Assembly: GCF_003012795.1 (NCBI RefSeq)
Contig: NZ_PXYH01000006.1
Coordinates: 1-64,000, forward strand
DNA from: Zobellella taiwanensis
GTDB taxonomy: Bacteria; Pseudomonadota; Gammaproteobacteria; Enterobacterales; Aeromonadaceae
Direction of reading: 5' to 3'
DNA length: 64,000 bases
The notes under the pieces: model-generated
What the model was told of the DNA's origin: nothing
The model's input: only the letters and a program-made list of their open reading frames with translations
The model's database searches: none
Part shown: one piece after another, positions 9,963 to 18,577 of the stretch
Layout: the number at the start of each line of letters is the position of its first letter
How positions within the stretch are numbered: position 1 is the first letter of the stretch
Translations under genes and position numbers: made by a program

Positions 9963-12269
9963 ATGGCGAAAGCGGTACGACACCAGGACAAACACGGCAA
10001 GGCGGATGCTGAAAAGCAACGTTGCCATGATGGCATGGAGCAGCAACAGGAGCTGTTGATTCAAGGAGCCAGCTGTGCCGGCTGTGTCAAAAAAATTGAA
10101 GCGGCCTTGCAAAGCGTGCCTGGTGTCACCCATGCCGAAATGAATTTTGCTCAGCGTACTGTCAGTGTTGAAGGGGCGGTCGACGCCAGCATCCTGATCA
10201 AGGCGATAGAGCAGGCCGGCTATGGCGCACAAACTCAGTCTGCAGACAGCGATGACGACGCCCTGGAGGAAAAAGAAAAAGCCGACCGTGCCTACTACAA
10301 ACGCCTGATGCTGGAAATGACCATTGCTCTTGGCCTGGGTGTGCCCTTGATGATTTATGGTCTGCTTATCGGTGAAATGACCGTCACCACAACATCGGAA
10401 CGCATTGTCTGGCTGCTGGTTGGCCTGCTGACACTGGGAGTGATGATCTTTTCCGGCAAGCATTTTTATGTAGGAGCCTGGCAGTCCTGTAAAAATCATT
10501 CTGCCAACATGGATACCCTGATTGCTCTGGGCACGGGCACAGCCTGGCTGTATTCGATGGTGGTGGTGTTTTTCCCCCAGGTCGTACCCGACATGGCCCG
10601 CCATGTTTATTTTGAAGCGACCGCCATGATTATTGGCCTGATCGATCTGGGGCTGGCACTGGAGCTGAAAGCGCGGGGGCGCACTTCAGAAGCCATTAAG
10701 CGCTTGATTGGCCTTCAGCCCAAAACGGCGCGTGTCATTCGCGATGGCAATGACATGGATATTCCCATCGAGCAAGTTAGGTTGCATGACCTGGTTCGAG
10801 TGCGTCCTGGAGAGAAGGTGCCGGTGGACGGTGAAGTCATTGAAGGTCATACCGCCATTGATGAATCCATGCTGACCGGAGAGCCCATGCCGGTGGAGAA
10901 AAAGGAACAGGATGAGGTGGTGACGGGCACCATCAATAAAACGGGGGCGATTGTGTTCAAGGCGACCCGGGTCGGTAAGGACACGGCTCTGGCGCAAATT
11001 ATCGGCATGGTAAAACGGGCCCAGAACTCCAAGCCGCCCATTGGCCGGCTGGCGGATGTGATTTCGGCGTATTTTGTCCCTGTGATCATGATGATTGCCA
11101 TCGTCAGTGCATTGGCCTGGCTGAATTTTGGGCCTGAACCGGCGGTGGCCTTTGCGGTGGTATCGGCGACCACGGTATTGATTATTGCCTGCCCGTGTGC
11201 CCTGGGTCTGGCCACGCCCATGTCGGTGATGGTGGGCGTTGGCAAGGCCGCAGAAGCGGGGGTATTGATCCGCAACGGCGAAGCTCTGCAAACTTCCTCC
11301 AAAATCACCGCCATGATCCTGGATAAAACCGGCACCATTACCCTTGGTGCCCCCAAGGTGACGGACATTGTAACGGTGGACGGGGTTGACGAGGCCGGGG
11401 TGTTGCAACAGGTTGCCAGCCTGGAATCCGGCTCTGAACACCCCCTGGCCCTGGCTGTGGTCGAGTCGGCCAAAGAGCGCGGTATTAAACCCTTGGCCGT
11501 TACCGGATTCAACGCCATTGCCGGTCACGGTGTCGAGGCGGTTGTCGAGGGTAAAAACCTGTTGTTTGGCAACGAAAAGTTAATGAAGGATCAGGGTGTT
11601 GCCCTTGATGACTTCGTTGACAAGGCGCAGCAGCTGGCGGCAGAGGCAAAAACACCCATGTATTTTGCCGTGGATGGCAGGCTGGCGGCACTCATTGCCG
11701 TGGCCGACCCCATCAAGGAAGACTCCATTGCGGCTATCAAGCGTCTGCAACATAACGGTATTCGTGTGGTCATGCTGACTGGTGACAACCGGGCCACGGC
11801 CAGGGCCGTGGCGGAAAAGGCCGGTATCAAGGAATTTTTCGCCGAGGTTCTGCCGGAGGACAAGTCCAAAAAAGTACAGGAACTGCAAATGCAAGGGGAG
11901 GTGGTCGGCATGACCGGTGACGGCATCAACGACGCGCCGGCATTGGCGATGGCCAATGTGGGGTTTGCCATCGGCACCGGCACCGATGTGGCGATTGAGA
12001 GTGCCGACATCACCCTGATGCGCGGTTCACTGCATGGACTGGCCGATGCCATTGCCGTGAGCAAGGCGACATTGCGTAACATCAAACAAAACCTGTTTGG
12101 TGCCTTTATTTACAATATTGCGGGTGTGCCCGTTGCCGCCGGTTTGTTATACCCATTCTTCGGACTTCTTTTAAGCCCGGTCATTGCGGGGGCCGCCATG
12201 GCGTTTTCCTCGCTGACGGTGGTCACCAATGCCAACCGCCTGAGACTGTTCAAAACTCGGGAGCACTAA
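9963..12269 (+). CDS. copA: Cu(I)-exporting P1B-type ATPase
   Basis: This is a 768-residue copper pump of the CopA family, which moves Cu(I) or Ag(I) out of the cytoplasm. One N-terminal metal-binding domain has Gly-Ala-Ser-Cys38-Ala-Gly-Cys41. About eight membrane segments follow, with the transport motif Cys410-Pro-Cys412, the phosphorylated Asp454 in Asp-Lys-Thr-Gly-Thr and Gly-Asp-Gly-Ile-Asn-Asp in the hinge. The start at 9963 follows an AAGGAAA ribosome site. The leader before the metal domain is charged and His-containing. There is no CueR-type operator that I can see upstream. Confidence 0.96.
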   Translation: MAKAVRHQDKHGKADAEKQRCHDGMEQQQELLIQGASCAGCVKKIEAALQSVPGVTHAEMNFAQRTVSVEGAVDASILIKAIEQAGYGAQTQSADSDDDALEEKEKADRAYYKRLMLEMTIALGLGVPLMIYGLLIGEMTVTTTSERIVWLLVGLLTLGVMIFSGKHFYVGAWQSCKNHSANMDTLIALGTGTAWLYSMVVVFFPQVVPDMARHVYFEATAMIIGLIDLGLALELKARGRTSEAIKRLIGLQPKTARVIRDGNDMDIPIEQVRLHDLVRVRPGEKVPVDGEVIEGHTAIDESMLTGEPMPVEKKEQDEVVTGTINKTGAIVFKATRVGKDTALAQIIGMVKRAQNSKPPIGRLADVISAYFVPVIMMIAIVSALAWLNFGPEPAVAFAVVSATTVLIIACPCALGLATPMSVMVGVGKAAEAGVLIRNGEALQTSSKITAMILDKTGTITLGAPKVTDIVTVDGVDEAGVLQQVASLESGSEHPLALAVVESAKERGIKPLAVTGFNAIAGHGVEAVVEGKNLLFGNEKLMKDQGVALDDFVDKAQQLAAEAKTPMYFAVDGRLAALIAVADPIKEDSIAAIKRLQHNGIRVVMLTGDNRATARAVAEKAGIKEFFAEVLPEDKSKKVQELQMQGEVVGMTGDGINDAPALAMANVGFAIGTGTDVAIESADITLMRGSLHGLADAIAVSKATLRNIKQNLFGAFIYNIAGVPVAAGLLYPFFGLLLSPVIAGAAMAFSSLTVVTNANRLRLFKTREH

Positions 12270-12281
12270 GGAGGAGGGGGA

Positions 12282-12635
12282 ATGATTTTAGTTAACGTAC
12301 TTGGCGTTTTGCTCATTGCCTTGATTGTCTGGTGGTTTTGGTTATATCAACCCCAGGCAACCGACCTGGGCGCAAGCGAACTGACCATTGTGGTGGAAAA
12401 TGGCACCTATCAGCCGGCGCGGATCCAAGTGCCGGCCAATCAATCCGTGGTCTTGAGTTTTTTGCGTAAAGACTCGTCCCCCTGCTCCGAGACGGTTTTG
12501 TTCCCGGCGTTGAAGCTCAGCGAGACCTTGCCATTAAATAAGGTTAAGAACATCACACTGCCGGCGATGCAGGAGGGTGAATATGACTTTCATTGCCAGA
12601 TGCAAATGTACCGAGGCCGGCTTCTGGTGGTGTGA
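12282..12635 (+). CDS. Membrane-anchored cupredoxin-like protein
   Basis: An N-terminal membrane segment (residues about 3-22) anchors a cupredoxin-like domain of roughly 85 residues, 117 in total. Possible copper ligands are in Pro-Cys-Ser-Glu and Phe-His-Cys-Gln-Met-Gln-Met near the C-terminus. It starts 12 bases after the ATPase gene behind a very strong ribosome site (aaggaggaggggg). It may receive the copper expelled by the pump, which is inferred from order and coupling. Confidence 0.78.
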   Translation: MILVNVLGVLLIALIVWWFWLYQPQATDLGASELTIVVENGTYQPARIQVPANQSVVLSFLRKDSSPCSETVLFPALKLSETLPLNKVKNITLPAMQEGEYDFHCQMQMYRGRLLVV

Positions 12636-12721
12636 GGGATAAAGAAAGATCTGCAATGGAGTCAGGTGCGAACCTGTCGGTTTGAAACGCCGTTATCGAT
12701 GTGATTGAGCTGAGGTATGCC

Positions 12722-13009
12722 ATGAATAAAAAACCGTCATTCTTGTCGACGCCCAGAGGGTGGCTCATTTTAGGTGTGGTTGCTTCACTCACTTACTTCT
12801 TGTTGGTCGAGCATAAACAGCACCTGTTTATCTTTTTACCCTATCTTATTTTTTTGCTGTGTCCATTAATGCACCTGTTTATGCACAGAGGGCACAAGCA
12901 TGGCGAACATCACCATCATGACCCTGGTTCCGATGAGAGCAAGGAAGAAGCTTATCGTCGGGGGTTGGAGCAGGGGCGTCGAGAAGCTAAACACAAACCA
13001 GAGGATTAA
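12722..13009 (+). CDS. DUF2933 small membrane protein
   Basis: This is a 95-residue protein with two hydrophobic segments (about 12-28 and 35-52). Cys-Pro-Leu-Met-His-Leu-Phe-Met-His follows, then a His-rich run and a charged tail. This layout fits the DUF2933 family, which is found in metal-resistance islands with no proven function. The Cys/Met/His residues at the membrane edge suggest copper binding. The start at 12722 is preferred over 12701 because of the upstream tgaggt and the usual family N-terminus. Confidence 0.72.
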   Translation: MNKKPSFLSTPRGWLILGVVASLTYFLLVEHKQHLFIFLPYLIFLLCPLMHLFMHRGHKHGEHHHHDPGSDESKEEAYRRGLEQGRREAKHKPED

Positions 13010-13102
13010 CATGTAGTTGGAGGGGTAATAGTAATTACACTGCTACAAGAGTTTCGATGTTATTTGTACTGAAACACAGTTACTCATATCAGGAGAAATA
13101 TC

Positions 13103-13525
13103 ATGAAAAAGTTAATTTTCGCTTTAACCCTGTCCTCCCTGTTCTCAATGCCTGCAATGGCTGAACAGGATAACCATCATCAGCAAGGCCAGAATATGCC
13201 CTTTCAGGGGGATATGATGATGAACCATGAGCAGATGATGACGATGCGTGAACATATGCGATCGGCTGCTGACACCATGATGCAATTGCAGGGAGAAACC
13301 GATCCCGAAAAACGTCAGGCTCTGATGCAGGAACACCTGGAACAGATGCAGGAAGGCATGCAGATGATGGACATGATGCATGAGGGTAATGATGACCAAC
13401 TCCCAATGCCCAACATGATGGATATGTTGCAGCAGCGCATGAACATGATGAACGAAAATATGGATATGACGAAGATGATGATGGACCAGATGCAAATGCA
13501 TGAAAGTGAACAGCGGCGTGAGTAA
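13103..13525 (+). CDS. Extremely methionine-rich periplasmic protein
   Basis: This 140-residue product has a cleavable signal peptide (residues about 1-20, Ala-Met-Ala cleavage). By my count about 34 Met are present, with many Met-Met, Met-X-Met and His-X-Met groups, mostly in predicted helices rich in Glu and Gln. A ribosome site (caggaga) sits at the right distance. No family is recognised with certainty. The composition and place suggest a Cu(I)/Ag(I) sponge or chaperone comparable in idea to PcoE/SilE. Confidence 0.75.
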   Translation: MKKLIFALTLSSLFSMPAMAEQDNHHQQGQNMPFQGDMMMNHEQMMTMREHMRSAADTMMQLQGETDPEKRQALMQEHLEQMQEGMQMMDMMHEGNDDQLPMPNMMDMLQQRMNMMNENMDMTKMMMDQMQMHESEQRRE

Positions 13526-13593
13526 ATGCACAGGGATGAATGATCTAAGGGGGCAGGGACTCTAGCCATGTTTAAATGAAAGGAGGGTTAGGT

Positions 13594-13944
13594 ATGGCGA
13601 ATCATAGAGCAGGGATTAACCCGGGGTTTTTGACAACCCATACCTTGAGTCTGACTGAAATGAGTCGGGCCAATATGGATGCCATGCTGGCGGAGATTGA
13701 AGCGCAGCACTGGGTTGACACGCTGGCGCTGGATAGTAAAACGAAAAAGCTGAAGGTTGCTTATGAGGCATCATCTCATAACATCGATGATATTATCGAC
13801 ATCATTGAGCAGCATGGTGCGGCGCTAAAAGATAGCTGGTGGAGTCGTACAAAACTTGGCTGGCAGCGGCAAACCGACGAGAACATTAAAAATAATGCAA
13901 AGCATGAGCCGCATTGTTGTAATAAAGCCCCACCTGGCCATTGA
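13594..13944 (+). CDS. HMA-like small cytoplasmic protein with Cys-Cys tail
   Basis: Its 116 residues include a region (about 18-75) with the alternating strand-helix pattern of a heavy-metal-associated fold, but the usual Cys-X-X-Cys loop is absent. The C-terminus instead carries His-Glu-Pro-His-Cys-Cys-Asn-Lys. No signal peptide is seen. The start at 13594 is chosen because AGGAGG lies 9 bases upstream; the earlier ATG at 13576 lies before that site. It is the last gene of the copper run, convergent with the sensor kinase. Function unknown, metal handling likely. Confidence 0.65.
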   Translation: MANHRAGINPGFLTTHTLSLTEMSRANMDAMLAEIEAQHWVDTLALDSKTKKLKVAYEASSHNIDDIIDIIEQHGAALKDSWWSRTKLGWQRQTDENIKNNAKHEPHCCNKAPPGH

Positions 13945-13956
13945 AATAATGTATCA

Positions 13957-13988
13957 GCCCATGCCGTCGGTTATATGCTGGCATGGGC
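13957..13988. terminator. Hairpin between convergent genes
   Basis: The perfect 9-base arms GCCCATGCC and GGCATGGGC enclose 14 bases between the HMA-like gene and the kinase gene, which point at each other. There is no strong T run, so it may be a weak bidirectional terminator. Confidence 0.5.
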
Positions 13989-14015
13989 GTATGAAAAACA
14001 ACGTTTGCTTGCAAT

Positions 14016-15413
14016 TCATTCCTGGCCGGCGGGAAAGCGCATGGTAAAGCAGGTTTCCTGCTCGTCGGAGTGTACCGACAGGGTGCCTCCGTGGCTGGTC
14101 ACAATGGCTTTGGCGATGGCCAAGCCCAGTCCAGAGCCTTCGGTCATCTGCTGGCGGGCGTGATCCGCCCGGTAAAACCGGTCAAACAGCCGAGGCCATT
14201 CCTCGGGAGGAATGGGGGAGCCCGGGTTGGCCACCTCCACAGTCACGGCGCTGTCATTGCCGTTTACACGAATACTCACTTCTTGGTGTGCCGGGGTGTA
14301 ACGAATGGCATTGGTCAGCAGGTTGCTGATGGCCCGTTGCAGCATGGCCCTGTCTCCCCACAACCGGGCATGGCCCAGGCGTTGCAACCGCACCTGTCGT
14401 TCACTGGCCAGCGGCTCGAAAAACTCGATCAACTCGTCCACTTCTTCCGCCAGATCCAGCGATTGGCACTGTATGGCTAATTGTCCCTGCTCCGATTTGG
14501 CCAAAAACAGCATCTCATTGATCATTCTGTTCAATCTTTCGGCGGCTTCCAGGTTGGCATAGAGGGCTTCCCGGTAGTCATGGTCCGAGCGGATCTGGCT
14601 CAGGGCAACCTGGGTTTGCAGTAGCAGGCCGTTCACCGGGGTGCGCAATTCGTGGGCAATGTCGGAGGAAAAGGTGGTGAGCCGCTGAAAGGACTCTTCC
14701 AGCCGATCCAGCATGTTGTTAAAGGCGTGAATGGGCCCATGCAGCTCGACCGGAGCACCGCTTACCGGCAGCCGGTGATCCAGCTTGTTGGCGGTGACTT
14801 GCGTGGACAGCCTGGCCAGGGAACGTAGGGGCTTGAGTCCGGCGCGCGAGGCCATCCAGCCCAGCAAAATTGAGATCAAGGCAATGCCGCCGGTCAGCCA
14901 AAGCAGGCCGTTTTTGATGTCATTGATAAAATGCTGGTGGTAGCGGGTGTCGAATATCACGCGGATCATCACTGTATCCGGCATCTCCGACACGGATGTC
15001 CGGGGCGGCAGAGCAAAAGGAGCTGATATGCTGCGGTAGTGAATGCCGTTTTCTTCCCAGCTTTCAATCACAGGCCCAGCATTGACGTCTGTGGCCGGAG
15101 GTCGGAATAGCTGACTGCCCGCCAGCAGTCGCCCCTGGGGAGTGGTGATCTGCAACCTATGGTCGCCATAGCCGGCCAGAGCGCTATGCAACCTGGATTC
15201 CAGCCTGGCCCAGTCCGGCTGGCCATTGTCCAACTGGGTAGCCAGCAGGCTTTTCACCAGTACCATTTTGCCCCTGAGATCGGCCTCGTCCTGGCGGGCG
15301 AAGTGCTGCTCCAACGACTGTATCAACACCATGCTGACCAAGCCCCAGATAGCCAGCATGGTCAGGCTGAACATCAAGCTCAGGCGTGCGGTAAGGGAAA
15401 GATGATTGCGCAT
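14016..15413 (-). CDS. copS: Heavy-metal sensor histidine kinase, CopS/CusS type
   Basis: This is a 465-residue membrane kinase. Transmembrane segments at about 13-33 and 168-188 bracket a periplasmic sensor of about 130 residues. A HAMP linker follows, then the phosphoacceptor His254 (Ser-Asp-Ile-Ala-His-Glu-Leu-Arg-Thr-Pro), an N box (Asn-Leu-Leu-Thr-Asn-Ala) and G boxes (Gly-Ser-Gly-Leu-Gly-Leu). It probably detects periplasmic Cu(I)/Ag(I) and phosphorylates the regulator at 5154-5831. The usual adjacent regulator gene is missing, because the pair flanks the cluster. Confidence 0.9.
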   Translation of the reverse strand: MRNHLSLTARLSLMFSLTMLAIWGLVSMVLIQSLEQHFARQDEADLRGKMVLVKSLLATQLDNGQPDWARLESRLHSALAGYGDHRLQITTPQGRLLAGSQLFRPPATDVNAGPVIESWEENGIHYRSISAPFALPPRTSVSEMPDTVMIRVIFDTRYHQHFINDIKNGLLWLTGGIALISILLGWMASRAGLKPLRSLARLSTQVTANKLDHRLPVSGAPVELHGPIHAFNNMLDRLEESFQRLTTFSSDIAHELRTPVNGLLLQTQVALSQIRSDHDYREALYANLEAAERLNRMINEMLFLAKSEQGQLAIQCQSLDLAEEVDELIEFFEPLASERQVRLQRLGHARLWGDRAMLQRAISNLLTNAIRYTPAHQEVSIRVNGNDSAVTVEVANPGSPIPPEEWPRLFDRFYRADHARQQMTEGSGLGLAIAKAIVTSHGGTLSVHSDEQETCFTMRFPAGQE

Positions 15414-15546
15414 GGTATGCCGCCCGGTTGAATGATCCCGATCGTGATCTATAAAGGGAATGCGATGTTAGCAAATACAGGAAGCACATCACTTGATTTT
15501 TTATACAATAGTTATCTTTGTAGTATGTTAGATTTCAATTCTTGGC

Positions 15547-15573
15547 AAAAAAAAGCGACTCACCGTCGCTTTT
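15547..15573 (-). terminator. Rho-independent terminator after ykvA-like gene
   Basis: On the minus strand a 9-base stem (AAAAGCGAC/GTCGCTTTT) with a 5-base loop runs into eight T. It lies 10 bases after the stop of the YkvA-family gene and ends the accessory minus-strand cassette. Confidence 0.85.
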
Positions 15574-15582
15574 GAAGTTTAT

Positions 15583-15927
15583 CTACCCAAACCACTCCCG
15601 CAGCTTGCGGTCGGCTTGCCGCTCCACCTCGGCATCCACGTACAGCGAGATGGTGACCAGGGCGGCGCTCAGCACCGCCAGGTCGTCGCTGTAGCCAATC
15701 ACGAACACAGCATCCGGAATGGCATCCAATGGAACGAGGAAGTAGGCCAGGGCACCATAAACCACCGTCTTGGCCCACAGCGGGGTCTCCGGCTTTTGGG
15801 CTGCGTAGTACAGGCACAGGCAGTGGCGGATCACTTCTTTACCTGCCCGGCGCAGGTTGGCCCTGAGCTTGCGCCAGAACCGTTGCTCGTTGAACTGGGG
15901 CTCCAGCTCATTCGGGTTGAACTCCAT
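15583..15927 (-). CDS. YkvA family (DUF1232) protein
   Basis: A 114-residue protein whose core (Tyr-Gly-Ala-Leu-Ala-Tyr-Phe-Leu-Val-Pro-Leu-Asp-Ala-Ile-Pro-Asp) is the hallmark of the DUF1232/YkvA family. One or two membrane-associated hydrophobic helices cover about residues 53-95. The biochemical role of the family is not established. It follows radC by 14 bases and is the last gene of the cassette. Confidence 0.85.
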   Translation of the reverse strand: MEFNPNELEPQFNEQRFWRKLRANLRRAGKEVIRHCLCLYYAAQKPETPLWAKTVVYGALAYFLVPLDAIPDAVFVIGYSDDLAVLSAALVTISLYVDAEVERQADRKLREWFG

Positions 15928-15941
15928 GGGGACTCCTTGGG

Positions 15942-16439
15942 TTAAATCTGGCCGCGCTCTGCCAGAGACACGCAGCCTTCCAGGCCAACAACCACATGAT
16001 CCAGAGTGCGGATATCTACCAAGTTAAGCGCATCGCGCAGGCGCTGGGTAATAGCCACGTCCGCCCGGCTGGGCTCGGGATCGCCGGAAGGGTGGTTGTG
16101 CACAAAGATGGCGGCGGCTGCGTTGCAGGTTAAAGCCAGCTTGACCACTTCCCTGGGGTAGACGCTGGCGGCGTCGATGGTGCCGCGAAACAGCTGTTCG
16201 AAGCGCAGAATGCGGTGCTGGTTGTCGAGCAGGACCACTGCAAAAATTTCGTGCTCGCATTCCTGCAGCAGGGTTTGCAGCGCCTCAAAGGTTTTGCTCG
16301 GGGCGTCGAGCACTCGGCCCTTGGCCAGCCGCCGGCGGGCCAGCTTGTGGGCCATGTGGAGAATGTCGGCCTCGGTCACCGGACCGGGAGCCAGGTAAGT
16401 GCCGGACTGCTCACCGGCTACAAAGGTTTTATTGCTCAT
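15942..16439 (-). CDS. radC: RadC family JAB-domain protein
   Basis: This is a 165-residue protein with a JAMM/MPN metalloprotease-like motif (His-Asn-His-Pro-Ser-Gly-Asp, plus an upstream Glu). It lacks the N-terminal helix-hairpin-helix of chromosomal RadC, so it is the short form usual on plasmids, phages and conjugative elements. Despite the name, a role in repair is not shown for this family. It is the gene before the YkvA-family gene in the minus-strand cassette. Confidence 0.88.
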   Translation of the reverse strand: MSNKTFVAGEQSGTYLAPGPVTEADILHMAHKLARRRLAKGRVLDAPSKTFEALQTLLQECEHEIFAVVLLDNQHRILRFEQLFRGTIDAASVYPREVVKLALTCNAAAAIFVHNHPSGDPEPSRADVAITQRLRDALNLVDIRTLDHVVVGLEGCVSLAERGQI

Positions 16440-16455
16440 GGGATCCTCCAGGCAT

Positions 16456-16480
16456 AAAAAACGCCGCTCAGTGGCGGCGC
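16456..16480 (-). terminator. Rho-independent terminator
   Basis: The stem CGCCGC/GCGGCG with a 6-base loop is followed on the minus strand by six T. It lies just after the 29-codon gene and ahead of radC, so it probably limits read-through from the YqaJ operon. Confidence 0.75.
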
Positions 16481-16513
16481 GTAAAAGGGGTATTTATAAC
16501 CAGGGCGTGAGGG

Positions 16514-16603
16514 CTAGAAGCGTTTCACTTCCAGATAAACTGAAACGCCAGCAATGATGATTAACAGCCCCCAGGCAAGCCATTCAATCCAGGGTTTGTT
16601 CAT
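16514..16603 (-). CDS. 29-residue single-span membrane peptide
   Basis: It runs from ATG 16603 to TAG 16514. The peptide begins Met-Asn-Lys-Pro-Trp-Ile-Glu-Trp, has about 17 hydrophobic residues, and ends Glu-Val-Lys-Arg-Phe. A strong positive C-terminal end and Trp at the membrane border are typical of real small membrane proteins. It sits 14 bases downstream of the preceding gene's stop, and a terminator follows. No homologue is recognised. Function unknown. Confidence 0.5.
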   Translation of the reverse strand: MNKPWIEWLAWGLLIIIAGVSVYLEVKRF

Positions 16604-16617
16604 TCTGAGTCTCGTTT

Positions 16618-17520
16618 CTACTTGGTTGATGGAACGACAGTGCCGAGTTTGTTGGTCAGGCGAGTGGCCTTGACCAGGTTGGCGGGTTTGTTTTCAGGCT
16701 CTGACTGTTCGGTTTGCTCCGGGTAGAACTCGTCCAGCAACAGCGGGACTTCATCTTCACCATCTTCAAACTGGCCGTTGTGCAGCAGTTGCCTAGCGGT
16801 GTGTTCCAGGCTGGCAATGTCTACGCCGGACTGCCGATAGTGCTCGGCCTCCTGCAATGCCGTGCTGACAGCTTGCGCCAGGGTGTCCTCGTCGCGCAGG
16901 GTCAAGTCCACGTAATACACCGGAGTGCGGTAGGACTGGGTGGTGCTCTTGGCCCTGAGCTTGAGTTGCAGCGCCAAGTGCCGGGTATGGCCACCGGTTA
17001 CCGCCTCAAAGTAACGCAGCCGGGCCGCCAGGGTTCGCACCGAGTTATAACCCGTGGTGCGAAAGATAAAGCTGCCCAGTTCGTCGTTCTGGCCTTCCAC
17101 CTGCAGATTCAGGCGGCCATAAAGCTTGCAGCCCTGCTCATGGGCAAAGCGGCAATACTCCGGCCCCGGGCAAGTCACTTCTTCCATTCCTCCTTCATTC
17201 ACGCGTTTGGCGGTCTCGCCATTGCCCACGCACAGCGGCCGCCCGGTACTACGATCAAAGGCGCTGTACTCGGCCCGCAGGTTCAGCTCACTGTCGTTGA
17301 ACAATACCCGCACCGGGATTGCCCGGATCTTGCCGTTGGCAGCGCCCTCCGCGTAGCGCTGGTGCAGCGGGTGCAGCAGCCAGCCGTTGCGGCTCTGGAC
17401 CTGGGTGGTGAGGGTAAAGCTGTCGTCCTTTTCCGGCAGCCACTTGTCGTTTTTGTTGACCAGCTTTCCAATGCTGATCCGCCCGATAATGGGTGGCGTG
17501 ATGGCCAGTCCCTTGATCAT
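16618..17520 (-). CDS. Putative metal-binding recombination-associated protein
   Basis: This 300-residue protein matches, by memory, the family labelled hydrolase or metal-binding protein on conjugative elements and plasmids. A Cys cluster (Thr-Cys-Pro-Gly-Pro-Glu-Tyr-Cys, then Glu-Gln-Gly-Cys) near residue 115-130 could bind zinc. The acidic C-terminal region (about residues 240-285) is probably disordered. The ATG at 17520 overlaps the YqaJ stop, showing translational coupling with the exonuclease. Its exact role is unknown. A DNA-repair or recombination function is inferred from the partner. Confidence 0.6.
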   Translation of the reverse strand: MIKGLAITPPIIGRISIGKLVNKNDKWLPEKDDSFTLTTQVQSRNGWLLHPLHQRYAEGAANGKIRAIPVRVLFNDSELNLRAEYSAFDRSTGRPLCVGNGETAKRVNEGGMEEVTCPGPEYCRFAHEQGCKLYGRLNLQVEGQNDELGSFIFRTTGYNSVRTLAARLRYFEAVTGGHTRHLALQLKLRAKSTTQSYRTPVYYVDLTLRDEDTLAQAVSTALQEAEHYRQSGVDIASLEHTARQLLHNGQFEDGEDEVPLLLDEFYPEQTEQSEPENKPANLVKATRLTNKLGTVVPSTK

Positions 17521-18500
17521 GACTTGCTCCTTTGCAGTTGCACAGTAAAACGGCGTGAGCCGGGCACGGTTTTGCTGCACTGCTGCAGCCATTCCGGATG
17601 GGAATGGCTGAGCTTTTCCATATCGGGCACCACCCGATCACGGCTGCGTTTCCAGCTGATCTTTCCTTCCTGGAATACCGCGCCGCCGGCGTCGCCCAGG
17701 GCGGCTTGCAGTTGTTGCTTGAGCCTGGCCTCGCGAGCTTCGGCTTCTTCCTTCTTCTCCTTGGCACTGAGAAAGTGGCAGAACAGGGTGTTCATTTCCG
17801 CCGACTCGGTCAGATCCAGTACCGGTGTTTTGTCTTCGGGGTAGATCGATTGCAGGGCCTGGCCGGCGTCTTCCGAACCGTCCGGCTCCGGTTGGGTGTC
17901 GTTGACCACGTGCTGCCAGAACACGGTCTCCCGCTGGATCAGGTCGGCAATTTTGTCGTCGTCCCGATTAATGCGGTAGATACGAAAATCCTGCCCGGCA
18001 ATCAGTACCGCCACATCGGCCCAGGCATGGCCGGTGACGGCCAACTGATGCAGTACCTGGCACTGGTACGCGAGGGGGATGCCCTGCTCCCACTGGGGCG
18101 CGGAGTGATAACCGGCGGTCTTGATCTCCAGGGTGCCGACGCCATCCGGGTGGCCCAGTACTTCCCGGTCCAGGTTGGCGAGCATGAAGGGATGTTCCGG
18201 GTGCTGCAGCACCGCATTGACCCGACGCACCTTGAGCTTGGTGCGCTGGGCGTAGACGTAAGCCAGCACCGGCTCCAGGGTGGTGCCCCAGAATACCGCT
18301 TCGTTGTTGCTTAAGTCCGGTGCCGGACGACGGCCGGTTTTCTCCAGCCACAGTGACAAGGGGCTCTTGTAGGGGGACAGGCCAATGGCCACCGCCGCAT
18401 CGGACGAGCCGATACCGGACTGGCGCACTTCCAGCCATTGTTGGTGAGTGAGGGCCTTGGTGTCGGCCAGACGCAGAGCTTGAGAGTAACGAGTTTTCAT
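17517..18500 (-). CDS. YqaJ-family viral-type exonuclease
   Basis: This 327-residue protein has a lambda-exonuclease-like YqaJ domain in about residues 1-200. Gly-Ser-Ser-Asp-Ala-Ala and the catalytic-type Asp...Glu-Ile-Lys (in Gly-His-Pro-Asp-Gly-Val-Gly-Thr-Leu-Glu-Ile-Lys-Thr) are present. A coiled, charged segment covers about 245-275. Such enzymes degrade 5' ends so that a pairing protein can anneal strands, but no Bet/RecT gene is present here. An aaggag ribosome site precedes ATG 18500. Confidence 0.85.
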   Translation of the reverse strand: MKTRYSQALRLADTKALTHQQWLEVRQSGIGSSDAAVAIGLSPYKSPLSLWLEKTGRRPAPDLSNNEAVFWGTTLEPVLAYVYAQRTKLKVRRVNAVLQHPEHPFMLANLDREVLGHPDGVGTLEIKTAGYHSAPQWEQGIPLAYQCQVLHQLAVTGHAWADVAVLIAGQDFRIYRINRDDDKIADLIQRETVFWQHVVNDTQPEPDGSEDAGQALQSIYPEDKTPVLDLTESAEMNTLFCHFLSAKEKKEEAEAREARLKQQLQAALGDAGGAVFQEGKISWKRSRDRVVPDMEKLSHSHPEWLQQCSKTVPGSRRFTVQLQRSKS

Positions 18501-18523
18501 GGTGAGTCTCCTTAAACGCATAA

Positions 18524-18553
18524 AGGCCCTGCTGGCAAACGCCAGCAGGGCCT
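18524..18553. terminator. Strong hairpin between DUF932 and YqaJ genes
   Basis: The perfect 13-base arms AGGCCCTGCTGGC and GCCAGCAGGGCCT flank a 4-base loop. On the minus strand only three T follow. It is a partial terminator or an RNA-stability element between two genes of the cassette. Confidence 0.7.
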
Positions 18554-18577
18554 ATGTGGGTTGTGTGGGTAATAACG

